Source: JALHSW01 sp963720675
GTDB lineage: Bacteria; Actinomycetota; Acidimicrobiia; IMCC26256; PALSA-555
Reading direction: 5' to 3'
Assembly (NCBI GenBank): GCA_963720675.1
Contig: CAVRGH010000010.1
Location: 1,798,001-1,862,000 of the forward strand
Length of the DNA stretch: 64,000 nt
Shown here: one piece after another, positions 61,216 to 64,000 of the stretch
Position numbering within the stretch: position 1 is the first letter of the stretch
Layout of the letters: every line of letters starts with the position of its first letter
Made by a program: the position numbers and the translations under genes
Notes under the pieces: generated by a model
Seen by the model: the letters and a program-made list of their open reading frames with translations, nothing else
Databases searched by the model: none
Told to the model about the DNA's origin: nothing

Positions 61216-61671
61216 ATGCGCATCACGATGACCGAACCCGCGGACTTCACCTCCCGGATCGGCGAGCACCTGGGATGGAGCGACTGGCACACCGTCACCC
61301 AGGCGGAGGTCGACCACTTCGCCGAAGCCACCGGGAACCGCGCCCCGATCCACACCGACCCGGAGTTCGCGAAGCTGACGCCCTACGGCTCGACCATCGC
61401 CTTCGGCATCCAGATCCTGGCCATGGCCACGATGCTGCTGTCCGACATCTGGGAGCTGCGGATCACCAATGGCGTCGACGCCGGCGCCAACAAGGTCCGC
61501 CACCTGGCGCCGGTCCCGGTCGGGAAGGCCGTGCGCTGCGGCATCCGCATCGCCGACGCCGAGCTGCTCCCCGACGGCGGCATCCGGGTCACCAAGGACC
61601 TCACCTTCGAGGTCGAGGGATCCGAGCGCCCGGCCTGCGTGGCCGAGGTCGTGTTCCTGTACTGGTGCTGA
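61216..61671 (+). CDS. MaoC family (hot-dog) dehydratase-like protein
   Basis: A 151-residue hot-dog protein: IGEHLGWSDWHTVTQAEVDHFAEATGNRAPIHTDPEFA, then YGSTIAFGIQILAMA and NKVRHLAPVPVGKAVRCG. The hydratase motif normally reads GDxNPxH; here it is GNRAPIH, so the catalytic Asp is Asn while the His is kept. Hydratase activity is therefore uncertain. ATG 61216 is used; a second ATG at 61228 is possible. Confidence 0.85.
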   Translation: MRITMTEPADFTSRIGEHLGWSDWHTVTQAEVDHFAEATGNRAPIHTDPEFAKLTPYGSTIAFGIQILAMATMLLSDIWELRITNGVDAGANKVRHLAPVPVGKAVRCGIRIADAELLPDGGIRVTKDLTFEVEGSERPACVAEVVFLYWC

Positions 61672-61684
61672 GATCGGGGAACTT

Positions 61685-61731
61685 TTTGAACAAGCCCGGA
61701 GTTGTTCAAACCAGCAGGCGCTGAGTAGCCT
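61685..61731 (+). promoter_or_regulatory. Inverted repeat and likely promoter of the cupredoxin gene
   Basis: TTTGAACAA (61685-61693), 8 nt, TTGTTCAAA (61702-61710): perfect 9-bp arms in an AT-rich island. TTGTTC of the right arm can serve as a -35 with TAGCCT (61726-61731) 18 bp on. The repeat would then be an operator overlapping the -35, 24 bp before which the gene's ATG region begins at 61755. Confidence 0.5.
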
Positions 61732-61754
61732 CGAGGATCGACGAGGGAGACCCC

Positions 61755-62162
61755 ATGCACGCCCAGCACGTCCGCAGCGCGCCGACCCGATGGGGTGCCG
61801 GTGTCCTGGCTGCCGCGGCCTTGGCGGTCGCCGGCCTCGCCGTCACCCCGGCCGGCGCCCAGACGCCGACACCCACCGAGCCCACCGTCCCCACGACGGT
61901 GCCCGCCCCGGTCACCAAGAAGGTGGCGGTGAAGGACAACTACTTCAAGCCGAAGAAGGTCAAGCTCGCCGTCGGCGACAAGATCAAGTTCACGTGGAAG
62001 GGCTTCGCGATCCACGACGTCAAGGTCGAGAAGGGTCCGCAGAAGTTCGAATCGAAGCAGCAGTCGTCGGGTACCTTCACTCGCACCATCAAGAAGCCCG
62101 GCAAGTACCGGATCATCTGCACGATCCACCCGGGCATGGAGATGTCGCTGAAGGCGACGTAG
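61755..62162 (+). CDS. Secreted cupredoxin-like (plastocyanin/amicyanin-type) blue copper protein
   Basis: A 135-residue exported protein: signal peptide to about residue 35 (LAVTPAGAQ), a Pro/Thr linker, then one cupredoxin domain. The type 1 copper ligands are all visible: His87 (AIHDVKV), Cys122, His125 and Met128 (IICTIHPGM). It would carry electrons outside the membrane. The domain is very Lys-rich. It has its own promoter with an inverted repeat. Confidence 0.88.
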   Translation: MHAQHVRSAPTRWGAGVLAAAALAVAGLAVTPAGAQTPTPTEPTVPTTVPAPVTKKVAVKDNYFKPKKVKLAVGDKIKFTWKGFAIHDVKVEKGPQKFESKQQSSGTFTRTIKKPGKYRIICTIHPGMEMSLKAT

Positions 62163-62199
62163 CCGCACTTCGGAGCGGAGGAAGCAAGGGGGAGCGCTC

Positions 62200-63432
62200 G
62201 TGAGCGACGACCGGGGCCTGCTCGACGGGGTCCGGGTGATCGAGTGCTCGTTGCTCGGACCGGCCGCGATCACGACGCACCTCGCCGATCTGGGCGCGGA
62301 CGTCATCAAGGTCGAACCGCCCCAGGGTGACTACGTCCGCCAGATGACGTGGCCCATCGTCGAGGGCGACTCCCTCATGCACCTCCACATCAACCGGGGC
62401 AAGCGCAGCGTCACCCTCGACCTCAAGACTCCTGAGGCGGTCGAGGTGTTCCTCGAGCTCGTGCGTGGCGCGGACGCGGTCGTCGAGGCGATGCGGCCCG
62501 GCGCGCTCGAGCGGCGCGGCCTCGGGTACGACCGCCTGCGCGAGGTGAACCCGAAGATCGTGTTCATCACCATCTCGGGCTACGGCATGACCGGTCCGTA
62601 CAAGGACATGCCGAGCCACGGCGTCGCCTACGACACGTGGGCCGGCCTCGTCCCCCCGGCGTACGACGAGGACGACTTCTGCTACCTGCCCGAACATCCG
62701 TCGATGGGCATCCACGCCGGACCGCTCTTCGGGGCGTTCGGGATCCTCGCCGGGATCATCAGCGCGCGCGCGACCGGCCATGGGTCGCGCATGGAGATCG
62801 CGCAGTCCGATGCCGCCGCCTACATGGACTGGTACCGGTCCGAGTCCTACCGCGCGTACGAGCGCCCCCAGTCCGAGGTCACCGGCAACGCGTCCGACAA
62901 CTACGAGCGTCGGGCGCCGGGCACCGCGGGCATGAAGGAGGGCGTGCGGTACCAGATGTACGACACCTCCGACGGTCAGGTGCTGTTCATGGCCTCCGAG
63001 CGCGAGTTCTGGGAGAACTTCTGCCGAGGTGTCGACCGCATGGACCTGTTCGAGCGGTGGCCGGGCGAGAAGTTCGCCGACCACGCCCGGAACAACGTCG
63101 AGATGCACCGAGAGCTGCGCGACATCTTCCGTACCAAGACCTCGGCCGAGTGGATCACCTGGTCCAACGAGGTGAACACGCCGATCGCTCCGGTGAACAC
63201 CCCCAAGACGATCGCGGATGACCCGCAGTTCCAGGAACGGCTGCCCTGGATCCCGAAGGACCGGCTCGGCGCCGACGAGCTGCCCATCCCGATCAAGGTG
63301 CTCGATGCCGAACAGCCGGTGCCCACGAAGGCACCGACGGTCGGGCAGCACACGAGTGCGGTGCTCGGCGAGGTCCTGGGCTACGACGACGCCAAGATCG
63401 CCGCGCTGCGCGACGCCGGCACGTTCGGTTGA
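62200..63432 (+). CDS. CaiB/BaiF family CoA-transferase, catalytic Asp apparently absent
   Basis: A 410-residue class III CoA-transferase by fold: LDGVRVIECSLLGPAAITTHLADLGADVIKVEPP, INRGKRSVTLDLKTPEA, ISGYGMTGPYKDMPSHGVAYDTWAGL. At the place of the catalytic Asp (GDxxxG before GILA) it reads SMGIHAGPLFGAFGILAG, with no acid, unlike the homologue at 51.9 kb. It may be a non-catalytic or mechanistically different member. GTG 62200. A reductase gene follows, apparently coupled. Confidence 0.88.
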   Translation: MSDDRGLLDGVRVIECSLLGPAAITTHLADLGADVIKVEPPQGDYVRQMTWPIVEGDSLMHLHINRGKRSVTLDLKTPEAVEVFLELVRGADAVVEAMRPGALERRGLGYDRLREVNPKIVFITISGYGMTGPYKDMPSHGVAYDTWAGLVPPAYDEDDFCYLPEHPSMGIHAGPLFGAFGILAGIISARATGHGSRMEIAQSDAAAYMDWYRSESYRAYERPQSEVTGNASDNYERRAPGTAGMKEGVRYQMYDTSDGQVLFMASEREFWENFCRGVDRMDLFERWPGEKFADHARNNVEMHRELRDIFRTKTSAEWITWSNEVNTPIAPVNTPKTIADDPQFQERLPWIPKDRLGADELPIPIKVLDAEQPVPTKAPTVGQHTSAVLGEVLGYDDAKIAALRDAGTFG

Positions 63433-64000
63433 CTCCGGAGCCCGGGAGCGGCCCCCACGCGCGTCGCGCAGTGGAGCACCGGCAACGTCGGGCGTCTGGC
63501 GCTGCGGATGCTGATCGACCGACCCGAGCTCGAGCTGGTCGGCGTACTCGTGCACAGCGCCGACAAGGTCGGGCTCGACGCGGGCGATCTGTGCGATCGC
63601 CCGTCGACCGGGATCACCGCCACCGACGACGTCGACGCGCTCCTCGCGCTCACCCCCGACTGCATCGTGTACACCGCGACCGCGGATCTCCGGCCCAAGC
63701 AGGCCGTCGACGACCTCGTGCGGATCCTCGAGGCCGGCATCGACGTCGTCTCCACGTCGGTCGTCGCGCTGGTGTACCCCGCGGCCGCGAACCCACGGGA
63801 CGTCGAGCGGCTCGAAGCCGCGTGCGCGGCAGGCAACGCATCATGCTTCACGTCGGGCATCGACCCCGGCTACGCCAACGATCTCCTGCCCCTCGCGCTG
63901 CTCGGCTGCCAGGAGCGCGTCGACTCCGTCCGCATCGCGGAGATCCTCAACTACGAGCACTACGACCAGCCCGAGGTCGTGTTCGACACCTTCGGCTTCG
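63429..64000 (+). CDS. Dihydrodipicolinate-reductase-like NAD(P)-binding oxidoreductase, truncated by window end
   Basis: The readable frame gives RVAQWSTGNVGRLALRMLIDRPELELVGVLVHSADKVG, a Rossmann loop like that of dihydrodipicolinate reductase/2,4-diaminopentanoate dehydrogenase relatives, then DCIVYTATADLRP and STSVVALVYPAA, running off the right edge. No ATG, GTG or TTG lies in this frame after the CaiB stop. TTG 63429 (TTGA overlap) gives MTPEPGSGP and joins the frame if one C is removed from the C5 run at 63452-63456. Substrate unknown. Confidence 0.75.
   Translation, partial: MTPEPGSGPHARRAVEHRQRRASGAADADRPTRARAGRRTRAQRRQGRARRGRSVRSPVDRDHRHRRRRRAPRAHPRLHRVHRDRGSPAQAGRRRPRADPRGRHRRRLHVGRRAGVPRGREPTGRRAARSRVRGRQRIMLHVGHRPRLRQRSPAPRAARLPGARRLRPHRGDPQLRALRPARGRVRHLRL

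Noticed and set aside
1..64000. tRNA, rRNA, tmRNA, CRISPR, insertion sequences, prophage or toxin-antitoxin loci
   Set aside because: Read for on both strands; no convincing example was seen, though short or divergent RNA genes could be missed by eye.

Overview
The window is high-GC DNA (about 70% by eye) packed with genes on both strands. Many neighbours overlap by 4 bp (ATGA or GTGA), and no rRNA, tRNA, CRISPR array, transposase or phage gene was seen. CoA-linked catabolic enzymes, four cytochromes P450, two sulfatases, two CaiB/BaiF CoA-transferases, an HNH/DUF222 endonuclease, an RDD protein and a LexA box of actinobacterial type point to an Actinomycetota chromosome. An Acidimicrobiia-like lineage is my inference, not shown by a marker gene.

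Layout. 0-8 kb: PQ-loop protein, GNAT, FMN-binding protein, PadR regulator divergent from a molybdate ABC transporter (modABC), an acyl-CoA dehydrogenase and two envelope or secreted proteins. 7-13 kb: CysQ-like phosphatase, alpha/beta hydrolase, a plsY-MFS-degV operon and two secreted proteins. 13-19 kb: a five-gene, fully coupled minus-strand operon (P450, amidohydrolase, two tandem TerB/Coq4-like proteins, sphingosine-phosphate-lyase-like PLP enzyme). This is the best candidate here for an undescribed pathway. 19-24 kb: K+ channel, then an envelope group (HdeD-like, RDD, a 9-residue-repeat protein, a multi-pass protein) and an HD-GYP-like protein behind a 29-residue peptide and a possibly structured leader. 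24-37 kb: molybdopterin oxidoreductase, SDR, P450, sulfatase/TetR/TauD organosulfur module, omega-amidase with aminotransferase, and a class III aminotransferase coupled to a kinase-like protein. 37-43.5 kb: six-gene coupled beta-oxidation operon (double hot-dog hydratase, three crotonases, acyl-CoA dehydrogenase, acyl-CoA ligase). 43.5-50 kb: MMPL transporter with divergent MarR, a leucine-binding-like protein lacking a signal peptide, and a thiolase with an HMG-CoA-synthase-like/OB-fold partner. 50-64 kb: a glyoxalase-like gene under a LexA-type box, a CaiB-P450-sulfatase operon, DinB-like, HNH, a flippase-like membrane protein, another P450, MaoC, cupredoxin, CaiB and a truncated reductase.

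The catabolic genes together suggest activation, hydroxylation, desulfation and CoA-dependent beta-oxidation of hydrophobic, possibly sulfated substrates (steroid- or terpenoid-like). The substrate is inference.

Caveat: at least 15 otherwise normal genes are broken by about 18-20 small indels that one or two bases would repair. The density and spread suggest consensus errors in a long-read assembly rather than gene decay. For these genes I give the span of the whole repaired gene.
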